Origin: Pseudeuparius sepicola
Taxonomy: Eukaryota > Arthropoda > Insecta > Coleoptera > Anthribidae
Assembly (NCBI GenBank): GCA_963920635.1
Contig: OY987307.1
Location: forward strand, 6,014,001-6,078,000
Length of the DNA stretch: 64,000 nt
Reading direction: 5' to 3'
A model generated the notes under the pieces. That model was not told the origin of the DNA and searched no databases. It saw nothing but the letters and a program-made list of their open reading frames with translations. Positions 28,560-38,892 of the stretch are shown piece after piece (the first letter of the stretch is position 1; every line of letters begins with the position of its first letter). The position numbers and the translations under genes were made by a program.

Positions 28560-30483
28560 TTGAAGAGCGTGTTAGAAGTTTGAAACGTGATTCGGAGAGT
28601 TCAGAGAAGTGGTCTCGGAGGATTGGGTACTCGGAAAGATTGGAGGATAAAGAATCTAATCCTGCAGACATAAATCGGAAACTATCTATAAATCGAAATT
28701 TCACTAGATTATCAGGTATATGTTTGGTGAAAGATATATATTTTTCTTTGTTAATAGGAAGCACCTCTACACGCCCCTCTTCCTTAGCTATGGTCTTGAT
28801 CACGAAATGTGCATCATAACCTGACAGATTATGGAAGACTATAGGTACAGCGTGACTATCTTGGTAATTTATATTACAATCATCATGCACAGCACCTCGG
28901 AACTTTCCAGTTAAATGACAATGGTCTCTAACTTTCTTTCCCGTGATGGGTTTCTCACAAATATGACACATTTTTGCATGCTGAAAGCTCTTCTTCTCCT
29001 CAGCTGTTAGTCTAGGCATCGGCGGAGGACATAGAAAAACTGTCTATATTCTCAGCCACTCCTGTTAGTTCTTTAGAAAACCATTCCATGCAATCCAACC
29101 CAGTGTAAGATCTGTAGAATGACAAACCGCTATCATAACTACATTTAACATATTAGCCAACGCTGCAAGGCACGTGCTTTTGGTATTTATTATTACCGTT
29201 TGTTGTCCTAAGGAGATTTTCTATATCAGCATAAATTGTAAAGAGTACCATTTCCTTATTTTTCTAATTCTTAAATTTGAGGAATTTGCGATTTTCGCTT
29301 GGCATCCTAACTTTGCAATCGTTCATGTTTTACAATCTTCGTAATGTATTGTTAGCTTTTCCTCAGAGTTAAAGTAATGAAGGCATCGATCGCAGAAGAA
29401 TTTTTTCGTTTCGCGTTTGCTGAGCTGCGATGAAACTAGACGAGAAAGGTCTTTAAATCCAACAAAAATGATAACGAACAGGTGAGTTGCCATTACTTTC
29501 TTCCTCCTCCTCGTCATTATAAGCATTCTGCACCATTAGAAGATTGACATGTTTGTCTACATTATTTTTAGTCATGTAAATAGGCAAGGTGTGGAACTTG
29601 TTTCGATGCTTTCGCAGAATGTAAACGTTTATTGATATATCATTCTGTTTTTCGAATTTTGGGGTCTGTTTAATGGTCATCGGAAAACACATTCCTTTCA
29701 AATTCAAAACAGATGGGGGTATTTTGTTATACGGTTAGGGTTTCTATCAACTGGATATAAGGCGGAAGTCACAGCCGAAGGTTATTATCATTCTTAATAT
29801 TGACGCATGCATGTTTTGCCATGATTGATTCTGGGAGCTCTATGTATGGCGACCCCAACATAGGAGTAAACTTATTTATGTTTGCACCTAAGTTCACTAT
29901 AGCCTTCAATGCCCAACCAGAGTCTCTTTCTTGGAATTCTTGAAGCTGCGTCAAAATAGGTGTTGCTATGTGCCGATCGAACCATTGGGTTAAGTCGGTA
30001 TCTCAGTAGACCGGTGCTTGGATGTAGTGAAATATTTCATCTCCTCAATAACCTTGTCAGCCTTCTGCAGCATAAATAGTCCACCAAACACAGCATTTAT
30101 TTTAATTGCCTCTTCTTTCTTTAGGGCATTGACAACACGTCGCTTGAACAAAATATAACAGTCGTCGAGGAAATCGCTAGGGTTCTTGTGCTTAAGATTA
30201 GAGATTACTCCAGTTCGAATACGGCTGGCAAATGCTGATTCCAAATCGTCCCATCTCACACGGTTTTTTACTGTTTCTTTTAATACCCAGCTCCACGTTT
30301 AATTTCATGTTTAATTTGGGTACTTAATGTTTTCACGTTAGCCCGAGTTGTTATCAGACTTTGCTTCTCATCAATGGTCTTAGCTGATTTTAGTCGATAT
30401 TTTATATGCCAAACTGCTTTTGTACATTGACGAAGACCCTCTTGTGCAGTTTCACTACTATATGAAGATTGAAGTAGACTCAA
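28560..30483 (-). pseudogene. Polinton B polymerase, N-terminal half (decayed)
   Basis: Minus-strand fragments in changing frames match the N-terminal half of Polinton polymerases: SAFASRIRTGVISNLKH, FQERDSGWALKAIVNLGANI, HVNLLMVQNAYN, FFCDRCLHYF, then the best preserved part CHICEKPITGKKVRDHCHLT, FHNLSGYDAHFVIK, KFRFIDSFRFM and FKLLTR, where the homology stops at the inserted DNA. The Exo I region between 29323 and 29019 is largely lost. It is clearly dead. Confidence 0.85.
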
Positions 30484-31016
30484 TATATTAGCTATTTTTA
30501 AGTATAGTCTTTAATACAAGTATCGCAGGCATGATTCCCTACAACAATTGATTTGCAAGTGAGAAGAATGAAATTGAATAGACACCTGGAGCTTATTACC
30601 GGAAAAATCCTCGATGAAATTCGTGTTTTCTACCTGAAAATGGAACTCACCAACTAGGCGTCCTTTGCTTATCAAACAGATATAAACTTTTATCTGTTTA
30701 GATCAACCTAGAAGAAATACTTTTCTAAGTTATGTATGCTTCAACTGTGTTGTCAAGTTTAATATTGGGGCTACTATTGGTTAACATATTTTAAAATGCT
30801 TACACAGACTACAGAAATGTGTTAATACAACTTAACCATACAAGAGTTACCTTTCAAGAGTTATTCCCAGTTGCTTCAACTTTGGTGCTAGTTGAGTCAT
30901 GGAACCCCATGGAACTCCATGGAATCCCATGGAACCACATGAAATGCATATTTCCATTCACTTAACACTGTGTTAAAAATAAAACGAGCATCTACTTAAA
31001 CATTTTTATTTCTTGT
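30484..31016. other. Noncoding spacer with CATGGAA repeats
   Basis: No supported gene. Near 30897-30943 a short CCATGGAAC-type word repeats four to five times. Confidence 0.4.
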
Positions 31017-31017
31017 A

Positions 31018-31509
31018 TCAACAATAATGTTCATATCTATTAAGGTATTTATATATATATCTCTCTCGATCTCCATTTTCTAGGGCATTCCTGAGCATAT
31101 CGACGATGTCATTTGGATCAGTATTTTCGTCCCATTTAAGTATTGGTCTCACTACAGTAGACTTTCTTGGACACGTGGAAACATTTTTTTGCTTAGAAGG
31201 GAATAGCTTTAATATAATATTTCTGTATTTCCACGTCTTGCTTGGATTTCGAAATGAGTTACCATAGCGCATTTTGTGAGCATTTGTAGCAATCAACAAT
31301 TGGCAATATATTTTTAAATCATTATCATCAAAATGTTGTGGCCGGTTCTTCAACAGCAGTTGTGACAGACCTGGTGTAAGACTATTTTTTTCATCTTCAA
31401 CACATAAAATATTATCTTCAATTGTTGCAGGTGTCTGACCCAACATTAATCCTTCATTGGTGTGTTGAATACCATAACTGTTATGCTCAACCTCAAGTAG
31501 CAGAGACAT
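31018..31509 (-). CDS. Divergent DUF8207-like protein
   Basis: A 163-residue protein whose centre reads LTPGLSQLLLKNRPQHFDDN then LKIYCQLLIATNAHKMRYGN. This parallels GTDGLYQLIFYDNP ... ILNLTGAHL of the Polinton DUF8207-like proteins, so I place it as a distant, shorter member. It has its own promoter: TATATAAG near 31543-31550 and TTCAGTCG near 31518 on the minus strand, and an AATAAA signal after the stop. It may belong to Polinton B or to another, mostly lost element. Confidence 0.55.
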   Translation of the reverse strand: MSLLLEVEHNSYGIQHTNEGLMLGQTPATIEDNILCVEDEKNSLTPGLSQLLLKNRPQHFDDNDLKIYCQLLIATNAHKMRYGNSFRNPSKTWKYRNIILKLFPSKQKNVSTCPRKSTVVRPILKWDENTDPNDIVDMLRNALENGDRERYIYKYLNRYEHYC

Positions 31510-31764
31510 GATGACGACTGAACGTGGGAGAGCTTCTCATACGCTTATATACCTTGCGGAAAGATCGTTTCTTCAAAGATGGCCTGAAAGATATTTCGAC
31601 CCTGCTATAATTGAAAGTTCAAGAGCAATGCGAAATTATTCTGTTATTTGACAGCTTCTTGTCTAAGTAGTGAGTCAAAGCGGGTACGAGTCCAAAATGG
31701 CCGCCAAGGTCGTCGTTGTTGCGAAGTCGCGATGGGGTGTTCAAGGTCAAAAGGCGTGGTTTCC

Positions 31765-31990
31765 TAGAATAGCTTCAAGGTTAATTTCCGAGAACCGCTT
31801 CAAGGTTAATTTCTGGGAATTAATGTACAAGGTCAAGGGGTGTGGTTTCCTAGAATAGCTTCAAGGTTAATTTCCGAGAATCGCTTCAAGGTTAATTTCT
31901 GGGAATTGAAGGGGGGCGTGGTTAGAATAGCTTCAAGGTTAATTTCCGAGATTCGCTTCAAGGTTGAATCGCTTCAAGGAGGCTTAGAGG
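31765..31990 (+). repeat. Iteron-like repeats (GCTTCAAGGTTAATTTCC)
   Basis: About seven copies of GCTTCAAGG, most extended as GCTTCAAGGTTAATTTC plus CGAGAATC or TGGGAATT, alternate in pairs separated by GTGTGGTTTCCTAGAATA-like sequence. The same motifs flank the cassette in the longer element. Confidence 0.8.
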
Positions 31991-32109
31991 TCAAAGTGTA
32001 CCAGAGTGGCGCACTTCTGGGAATTTGGGTGGGAAGGCATTTCCATTAGCCCCACCCCTCTAGCTTTGATAAAAGACAGAGTTTGCTGTTTGGAGTTCAG
32101 TAGCCGAAG

Positions 32110-32409
32110 ATGGCTTGCAGCAAAATGGATTTGGAAACCATCAACAAAGTTGGTTGCTTGTCTCAGAAACCGACGGTAAAGTTAGTGGAATTGGATGAAG
32201 GCGTGCCGATGAAAATTCTCTCGGGCAAGGTGGTGCAAACGACGTTCGGGGAGACCATTTTGCTGGAGTTGGAGGAGAGTGTCGTTTTCCTGCCGAACAG
32301 AGTGACACAGGCGTTCAAACCGTGCCTCAAACATTTTTCCAGTGAAAAATACGCGTTGGTTTACAAAGGACAACTGGATATGGGAAAAAAACAAGGCCAA
32401 TCAGTTTGA
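32110..32409 (+). pseudogene. OB-fold-like small protein (frame altered at C-terminus)
   Basis: Nearly identical to the 106-residue protein at 50700-51020 up to residue 92, then the frame shifts within a poly-A run, so the last residues differ and the protein ends early. It starts MACSKMDLETINKVG, with central VVQTTFGETILLELEESVVF and LPNRVTQAF, related to the Polinton proteins at 21331 and 43104. It is preceded by a TTCAGTAGCC initiator. Confidence 0.7.
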
Positions 32410-32689
32410 AATATGGTCATTGGGGGAATAGAAAATTAACATGGAATTCTTCAAATAGTAATTTGTGTTATAATCTTGTATTAGTCATAAAACGTACTTA
32501 ATAAAGGAATATAATAGCGTCATGCCTGTGTTTGAAAATATCTCATTATTTTTAATAAAGGTTTAAACATCAGCCAGTCTTTTATTATGCGAGTAACATA
32601 GCATTGAAACGAATCATATAAATTTCAATCTTTATTTGCTATGAATTAAATAAATGAAACTGTAGCGTATAAATATCCCAGCACTTAAC

Positions 32690-33135
32690 GATGTTTACTC
32701 CATCGCCCGACCGTAACAAACGGAAGCTGTGGCGCTTGCATCTTACACAGTCGGGAGCTACGCTGGGCGAGGCTCCTGCTAAGCGCCGCGGTGTCTGGCT
32801 ACGGGCGGCGGCCTGCCAGCGGCGGTGATCGGGCAACTCGGGAGCGGCGTCGAACAACCAGCGTGGCGGCGCGCGGCGTCGGACAGCCAGCGCGGGCGTG
32901 GCAGCTCAGCGGCTTTCGGAAAAGGTCCAAGCGTAGCGCAATGCTTGGAAAAGGGGCTTGCAAATCGGCGGTCGGGGCCTGGGTCCAAGCCCCCTGCCAA
33001 ATGCCGCGGCAGCAAAACCCCCTGCCATTTTGACAAGGGGCCGGATTCCCCCCATACCCAAAGGAATTACGAGGTCCGACGTAAGCGGTTCTACCTCTGG
33101 GTAGGGGCGGACCCTATCCTTACGTCGTAATTCAA
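32690..33135. other. GC-rich island with terminal hairpin, unknown
   Basis: This is the most GC-rich stretch of the window and contrasts sharply with its surroundings. It ends in an imperfect inverted repeat (GAATTACGA...CGACGTAAG against CTTACGTCGTAATTC, 33064-33133). Open frames on both strands have no recognisable domain. It could be a SINE, a retrotransposon fragment or foreign DNA. Confidence 0.4.
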
Positions 33136-33775
33136 TACCTCAAACTTGCTGTGCCACCTCAATTTACCGAAAACTAATGGTACTTGTACGGTCAGTATAT
33201 ACAAACGCATATTTGTTTTCGACGGGTGGGTACAGGCAGATCCAAGAAACACCAACTACCTTAAAGTAAACTTATGCTAAAGTAACATTAACCTAAAGTA
33301 AACTTAAACTAATTAAACCTAATGGTGTTTACAAACTCTCGTCACTGCCCCACACAGTTCAAGGCATTGCAGCGAGGAACGCGCAGTGACAATGTTAAAA
33401 AACATCTGATCCCGAACTTTTTTTTAAAAAAAGTCCTCGGTCACCTTTTCCAGCCACTGCCATAGCTGAGTTTCAAATCTGGGAATACGAACTACCTTCA
33501 CGTCGCATTTCTACCAGACCACCTCGCCAGAAATAAACAAAATTTAGTCAAATATCTGATACAAGCGAAGTCCATTAAAAATTAGAATTCACATGTCTAA
33601 TATCCCGATGCGGTCAACATAATTTGAACTCTAGTTCGTTAAGAGAACCTCTTCGCTATTTATGTGAGAATCTATGTACCCCGCCGCAGTCGCCATAATT
33701 TGAATTTGGTAGATATAAATGGATATCTCCTTTAAGGAACAAAATCAGACAAGTAGGTTAAAAGCAGTTTTATTT
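33136..33775. other. Noncoding spacer
   Basis: No supported gene. A CTAAAGTAA-type word repeats near 33260-33310. Confidence 0.3.
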
Positions 33776-34486
33776 TTAAAAAGTATTAACTACAAATGTA
33801 TATAATAACGAAATTGTCATTTTATAATCGTCCACTTTGGTAGATGGCCAATGACCAGAGTCTGGTCCACACTCCCATCCTAGAATGGCTTCTGAATTCT
33901 CTTCATATTTTTTTATATTCTTTTGTAGCCATTTCAAAATATGCATATGACGCTCATTATGTATAGGTTCAAATTTATAGGTTAATTTCATATCATTTAG
34001 TGCCTTTGTAAAATCCCTCAAATTTTCATATCTTGCAAGATAAGCGGCGGCACATATAAAATCATCAATACATATTAATAAATCTCTATAATTTGTTAAG
34101 TTTTTGGTAGGATACGACTGTTCTAAAAGGTATTCTTCACTTAATATGTTAAGAATATGCATCTTATATTGGAGCCCAGAGTCCAAACCATGTTTCTTCA
34201 GAAGTCCATCAAGCGTAAAATAATTTATTTGTTCAATGTTTTCTGCGTCACATATATTAATGATTTGTATCACGTAATTATCAATATGCTGTTTTTTTTC
34301 CAACATTAAACGATAGGTACAAATTTCATGGAGTTCTTGCTTGGCAACTTTTTCAAACCACTCGTTTGGGATAATAAAATCTTGTTTTTGTAGTATATAA
34401 GTCAATGAATCACCATGGCAATTCTGAAATAACACTCTGTGTGAGGCAAGATACGCCTTAAAGTCGATATTCACAAAGGCACTCAT
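33776..34486 (-). CDS. Orphan 236-residue protein
   Basis: The frame starts MSAFVNIDFKAYLASHR and ends TISLLYTFVVNTF. It looks helical, with ECGPDSGHWPST near the C-terminus. No family is recognised. A good promoter (TATATAAAG near 34549-34557 on the minus strand) and a poly(A)-type AATAAA after the stop support a real gene. The longer frame upstream of this ATG includes the TATA box and is disregarded. It lies beside the ATPase of Polinton C and may be its divergent neighbour. Confidence 0.5.
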   Translation of the reverse strand: MSAFVNIDFKAYLASHRVLFQNCHGDSLTYILQKQDFIIPNEWFEKVAKQELHEICTYRLMLEKKQHIDNYVIQIINICDAENIEQINYFTLDGLLKKHGLDSGLQYKMHILNILSEEYLLEQSYPTKNLTNYRDLLICIDDFICAAAYLARYENLRDFTKALNDMKLTYKFEPIHNERHMHILKWLQKNIKKYEENSEAILGWECGPDSGHWPSTKVDDYKMTISLLYTFVVNTF

Positions 34487-34606
34487 ATTTACGAATATGT
34501 CGATGTGGTTCAGTGTTTGCTCTGCTATGTTTATAAACCATCCGCTCTTTATATACCAAGGCGCAACCGCTAGAAAATTTAATTTTGCAACGAAGCAAAA
34601 ATGCAT

Positions 34607-35135
34607 GTCCTTGAAACCTACAATCTAGAAAAAAATGTTTCTAATGAAATATATTCCGAGAAAGAAGCTAAATGCTTTTATCAAATAAAAACAGCAGGGT
34701 GTCATTGAAAAAAACCAACTTAATTGTCATATGACCTTGAAAACGTCATCTGTAAATTTTCTTTTATAAACATTTGATTAGCCCCTTTGATATGCTACGA
34801 CTTTTATTTGAAACATTTTTTGTAGATTCCTTAGTTTATAAGATATTCAACTTTCAAGCGCATTACGTAATTATGAGACCAGTTGACTATCACCCAACTC
34901 GACCCGAAAATTGCTTGTGATGCGGGCGAAGGCGAAAGCCGACGCGGTGAGATTATAATCCCGGGTGAAGCCGGGCAATTGTCGATTCTTAGATTCAAGT
35001 AGCGCTCGGTATTTTTTTCTTTTATTACGTTCAGGAGAGGTCACTGTGTTGTAGATTATCACACGTTAGGAAGAGGATCACACTAAAAAGGCCGACAATT
35101 TTTAAATGATTTTGAATTTTTTTACAAGATAACTT
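34607..35135. other. Spacer left of Polinton C
   Basis: No supported gene. A moderately GC-rich patch (about 34910-35030) contains an imperfect CCCGGGTGAAGCCGGGC hairpin. Confidence 0.3.
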
Positions 35136-35173
35136 TGAAAGTATAAATAGACATCAAATGTCTTATTAATTTT

Positions 35174-35842
35174 AAAAGAGTCCAAAATGCAAATAAGGCA
35201 ACAACAAAGCTCTCCCTATTGAAAACTTAGATGTTGCAGATACAGGGATCAGACAGGCATCTAAGCATGGTAAACTGTTTCCAGAGTCCGTTAGAGCTGC
35301 GTTCATAGGACCTAGCAACTGTGGTAAAACAAATGCCCTTTTAAGTATAATATTTAACAAAAATGGTCTGAAGTTTGAGAATATCTACGTTTATAGTAAA
35401 AGCTTATATCAGCCAAAATATCAGTTACTACAAGATGTCTTAAAAAAAGTTCTTAAAATCGGATATTTTCCATTTAAAGCTAATGATGATGTCATTCCAC
35501 CATCCGAGGCCTTGGAAAATTCAGTTTTTATTTTCGATGATGTGAGTTGTGATCGGCAAGATAAGATACGTGAGTTTTATTCGATGGGACGGCACAAAGG
35601 CGTTGATGTCTTATATCTTTGTCAGACTTACTCGAAAATACCTAAACAGCTGGTCCGCGATAACTGTAATGTTATTGTACTATTTCGACAGGATGATATG
35701 AACTTACGTCATGTTTTTGATGAGCATGTGTCTCCGGATTTAACTTATGATCAATTTAAAGTTATGTGTAGTAATTGTAAAAGATTTTGAGTTAAAAAAT
35801 GGGCGTTACAGAAATGGATTTGATAAGTATATAAAGCTGTAA
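35174..35842 (+). pseudogene. Packaging ATPase of Polinton C (broken)
   Basis: Walker A GPSNCGKT, the Walker B block VFIFDDVSCD, FYSMGRHKGVDVLYLCQTY and the end GRYRNGFDKYIKL match the intact Polinton A ATPase. The N-terminal start is lost: no in-frame ATG precedes LPIENLD, with a stop a few codons upstream. A short deletion near 35773 changes frame before the last 25 residues. A TATAAATAG box at about 35141 marks the old promoter. Confidence 0.85.
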
Positions 35843-35869
35843 CTCAGCTGGATTAACTAATTTTGAATC

Positions 35870-36710
35870 ATGCCATCAACAACGCAAGATCAATTATTTA
35901 AAATGCAGCGTGCGAAGAAAGTCAGTGAGCTCGCTCGCGCTGTTAGAAAAAAGTATGTGGCACTCAAATTAGGTAAAATTGAAGAAGACGAATCGATTAA
36001 AAAAATGTTCACACCAGTTACGCAATCTCTGAGCAAAATCAAACTACCTAACTTCACAAAAATGAAATATAAAAAAGAAGAACCGGAAAGACCACAGTTA
36101 AAAAAGGAGGCTGATTTTTTCGATTACGATGTACAAAATAGTGAACCTGAAGATGTTTCCTATCCTAATATAGCAAAACAATATATACAAGACTACCATG
36201 ATAATTCAAAGAAAATTGATAAAGTATGTGGCCCCGTTTATGACGCATCTCAATCAAAATTTTTGCTAGCGGGTAAAAATATTGATTTTGATAGTAGTGG
36301 AGATTTAATTGTTAAGGGAAAGAATTTTGAGGGAACATCAGGACTATACGATTTGATTTTTTATACTGATCCAAAATACACAGACGAAGACTTTGCAAAA
36401 TATATCGATATTTTAAAATTAACTGGGGCACATCTTGATACCAGAGGCAAATTAAAAAGCTCAAAACTATCAAAATATTTTAAAATTATTAGGCCTATTT
36501 TCAAACCAGGAAAATCTCCAGCTAAACCAAAAACACCTTGTATGCATTTAATTTACAATAAAAAACCAATCGAGTATATTTATTGGGATGATGTGAATAG
36601 TGGATAGATTAATGCTTCTTATTGCTTCTAAAAATGCTGGAAACACCTCTCACGATAATGAAATAACTGCTATAGAGACAGAATTAAAAGAGGCTCACAT
36701 CATTTCTTAA
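35870..36710 (+). pseudogene. DUF8207-like protein of Polinton C (frameshifted near the end)
   Basis: The first 245 residues match the Polinton A protein: RAKKVSELARAVRKKYVALK, YDASQSKFLLAGKNIDFD, GTSGLYDLIFYTDPKYTDED and LTGAHLDTRGKLKSS. Near 36598 the frame changes; the remaining 38 or so residues (LLIASKNAGNTSHDNEITAI ...) continue in another frame to the stop at 36710. Confidence 0.75.
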
Positions 36711-36751
36711 TATAAATACAAGCGCATTACAAGGTTATCACCAGTCACAAC

Positions 36752-37057
36752 ATGAGTATTAATAAGTTTGGTCAGTATTCAAGAATTTATTCACGGCCAA
36801 GTGTTCACACAGGCGGTTTAACTTTTACTCCTGAAGGTCATATAGATGCGAGAAATTTAAAAATCAGCAATCTTAAGGCTCCGAAAGTATTAGGTGATGC
36901 AACTAACAAAAAATACGTCGATGATTCACTTTCTGAAATAAAAAAAGCCTTACAGTCACATATTGAAATTCAGGAAAAACAACTGCGTGAAATTTTGTAT
37001 AGAATAAGGGTTTTGGAATATCAAAAACATAATGAAAGCAACGAAAACAAAGCATAG
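36752..37057 (+). CDS. Fibre-like small protein of Polinton C
   Basis: A 101-residue protein starting MSINKFGQYSR, with ARNLKISNLKAPKVLGDATN followed by KKYVDD, a very clear phage-fibre-type motif, and a C-terminal coiled coil. It is homologous to the two proteins at 15614-16397. A TATAAATA box near 36711 and a CCAGTCACAAC initiator precede it. Its end overlaps the integrase start. Confidence 0.55.
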   Translation: MSINKFGQYSRIYSRPSVHTGGLTFTPEGHIDARNLKISNLKAPKVLGDATNKKYVDDSLSEIKKALQSHIEIQEKQLREILYRIRVLEYQKHNESNENKA

Positions 37058-37974
37058 TAAAGAAAAGATTCAAATTGTGAATGAATTACACAGACGAGCG
37101 TTGAAAAAATACCCTCGTCGTCGGACCATTATTAAAGGATTGGATGACCTCTGGCAGGTTGACCTCGCCCAGTTAGATCAATATACAGCTCACAATAACA
37201 AATTTAAGTTTATTCTTGTAGTAATTGACTGTTTTTCCAAGTACGTTTGGTGTGAAGCCCTTAAATCTAAGACTGGTGAAGAAGTGACAAAGGCCTTTGA
37301 TAAAATACTGAAAAACTCTCAACGGCATCCACGAAACTTGCAAAGTGATCATGGAAAAGAATTCTACAACTCCCATTTTCAAAATCTCATGAAAAAGTTT
37401 AAAATTAATCATTATAGTACCTTTAGCATAACAAAAGCTGCAATAGTGGAGAGGGTTATACGTACGTTAAAGGAACGATTATTTAAATACTTTAGCCTAA
37501 ATGGCACATATAAGTGTTGAGATATTATCTACAATTGTTGATAAATACAATAACAGAAGACATAGAACTACTGGAATGAGGCCAAAAGATGTAAATAAAA
37601 GTAACGAGGCTGCTTTACTTAGAACCTTCAGCTATCCTACAGTTTTTAAAATATCAAAGTTCAAAAAGGGCGATATGGTTCGCATCAGCAAAGCCAAGCA
37701 TGTTTTTGAGAAGGGCTACACCCCTAATTGGAGCACGGAATTATTTAAAATTGTTAAAATTCAAAAAACCACACCCATAACTTATTTGCTAGAAGATGTG
37801 CAGGGGAATCCGATAAAGGGTGGCTTTTACAGCGAGGAATTGCAAAAAGCAGCAAATCCAAATGTTTACCTTGTGGAGAAAGTTTTAAGAAGGAGGGGGG
37901 ATAAAGTGCTGGTTCGCTGGTTGGGTTTCGATAAAACACATGACTCCTGGATAAGGGCCACAGATGTAGTTTGA
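37032..37974 (+). pseudogene. Integrase of Polinton C (one frame break)
   Basis: The core residues are present: WQVDLAQLD, LQSDHGKEFYN and VERVIRTLKERL, and the C-terminal chromodomain VEKVLRRRGDKVLVRWLGF...DSWI is intact. The frame changes once near 37510, after FSLNGTYK, so the protein is split in two open halves. Otherwise it is close to the Polinton A integrase. Confidence 0.88.
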
Positions 37975-37978
37975 CACC

Positions 37979-38629
37979 ATGAGTGAATCGGGGTACAGCA
38001 CTAGCAGCGAAAATAACGAGGTTAATCGTGTTTTGAATAGTTATGATGAAGCGGTCCACAATGAAAAGCAGCTGTTGCTAAGTACACAATTTGTGCTCAA
38101 GCCGGAAAATCTGTATGTGATAAACTGTGGACTCAGCCCTCTACGATTCTTCAAACCAGCAGTGCAAATTATAAACCTGCTCGTTCCGTCAAATCCTATA
38201 TCCATGGACCGTTTTGAATGGTTCCAGTTAACAGTGGAATTCAACAAAATCCTTGAAAAATTGGGTGAAGATGTTGCAATACCACCAAAAGAATTCAGCT
38301 CCAATTTGAAATTGAGCGTGTACCCAGGTGTCAACTATTTGATGATTGTGCTTTCTAAAGATGATATTCATTTTTATTTCACTGCTAACGATGTAATGCA
38401 ATTGCTTACAATTGATTGTAAAATAACCTCAAAAATTTTTTTTTATTATAATATGTTAGATGAAGTGAATGATTTGTTATTAAAATACAACTATAATATA
38501 AATGCTATAGATATTATAAAATCACTATATACTGTATCAGATAATATTAATGCATACTGTATTTTTGAGCTTCTCTCATTCAACGAGGAGTTTGTATTAG
38601 CTGATTTGTATAGGAGGAGGTTTTATTAA
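37979..38629 (+). CDS. Orphan Polinton protein next to integrase (copy C)
   Basis: A 216-residue homologue of the protein at 14030-14668: N-terminal SESGYSTSS, middle LRFFKPAVQI, end ELLSFNEEFVLADLYRRRFY. It begins four bases after the integrase stop. It is intact despite damage to its neighbours. Function is unknown. Confidence 0.65.
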   Translation: MSESGYSTSSENNEVNRVLNSYDEAVHNEKQLLLSTQFVLKPENLYVINCGLSPLRFFKPAVQIINLLVPSNPISMDRFEWFQLTVEFNKILEKLGEDVAIPPKEFSSNLKLSVYPGVNYLMIVLSKDDIHFYFTANDVMQLLTIDCKITSKIFFYYNMLDEVNDLLLKYNYNINAIDIIKSLYTVSDNINAYCIFELLSFNEEFVLADLYRRRFY

Positions 38630-38675
38630 ATAAAAAACACACAAACATAATAAATCTTTTATTACCCTAATACAT

Positions 38676-38819
38676 TTATTTAGGACTAAAATAATGTGAA
38701 GGAATGTGTTTTGTCACATCTTTGAATAAATTCTTGGTGCTACATGGAATACATGAAGTATTGGGTGTATCAGTTGCCCCACCGCATGTTGTACATTTAT
38801 ATTTTATTGACACAGGCAT
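38676..38819 (-). CDS. 47-residue Cys-rich peptide, zinc-ribbon-like
   Basis: Begins MPVSIKYKCTTCGG and has a second C-x2-C pair (TSCIPC), so four cysteines in two CxxC-type pairs could bind zinc. A TATAAAAG box lies near 38876-38883 on the minus strand, at a suitable distance. No counterpart is seen in Polinton A. Short length limits certainty. Confidence 0.4.
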   Translation of the reverse strand: MPVSIKYKCTTCGGATDTPNTSCIPCSTKNLFKDVTKHIPSHYFSPK

Positions 38820-38892
38820 GGTGTTGTATTCAGTTGGAACTTGTGTTAATAAAGTTAACAAATATTGGAACTTCTTTTATATTCACACAAAA

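Larger units (their letters stand above)
31670..32650 (+). mobile_element. Internally deleted copy of the 3.8-kb element
   Basis: The left end (GTGAGTCAAAGCGGGTACGA), the iteron-like repeats and the OB-fold-like gene match, in opposite orientation, the flanks of the element at 50455-54226, but the whole helicase/capsid/Rep cassette is absent. Similarity at the right decays after TTTTATTATG and resumes briefly at CAATCTTTATTTGCT; the exact right end is unclear. Confidence 0.75.

Noticed and set aside
31661..31677. Flip/flop-like flanks (TTGTCTAA against TTAGACAA) of the two small-element copies, suggesting parvovirus hairpins
   Set aside because: CTTGTCTAA also occurs in the sibling host repeat at 54551, so it is flanking DNA; at most a target preference.
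32639..33130. Arg/Pro-rich ORFs in the GC-rich island
   Set aside because: Open frames on several strands are expected from GC-rich composition; no domain recognised.
34910..35030. tRNA-like or 5S-like sequence in the CCCGGG hairpin patch
   Set aside because: No cloverleaf or conserved box elements could be completed.
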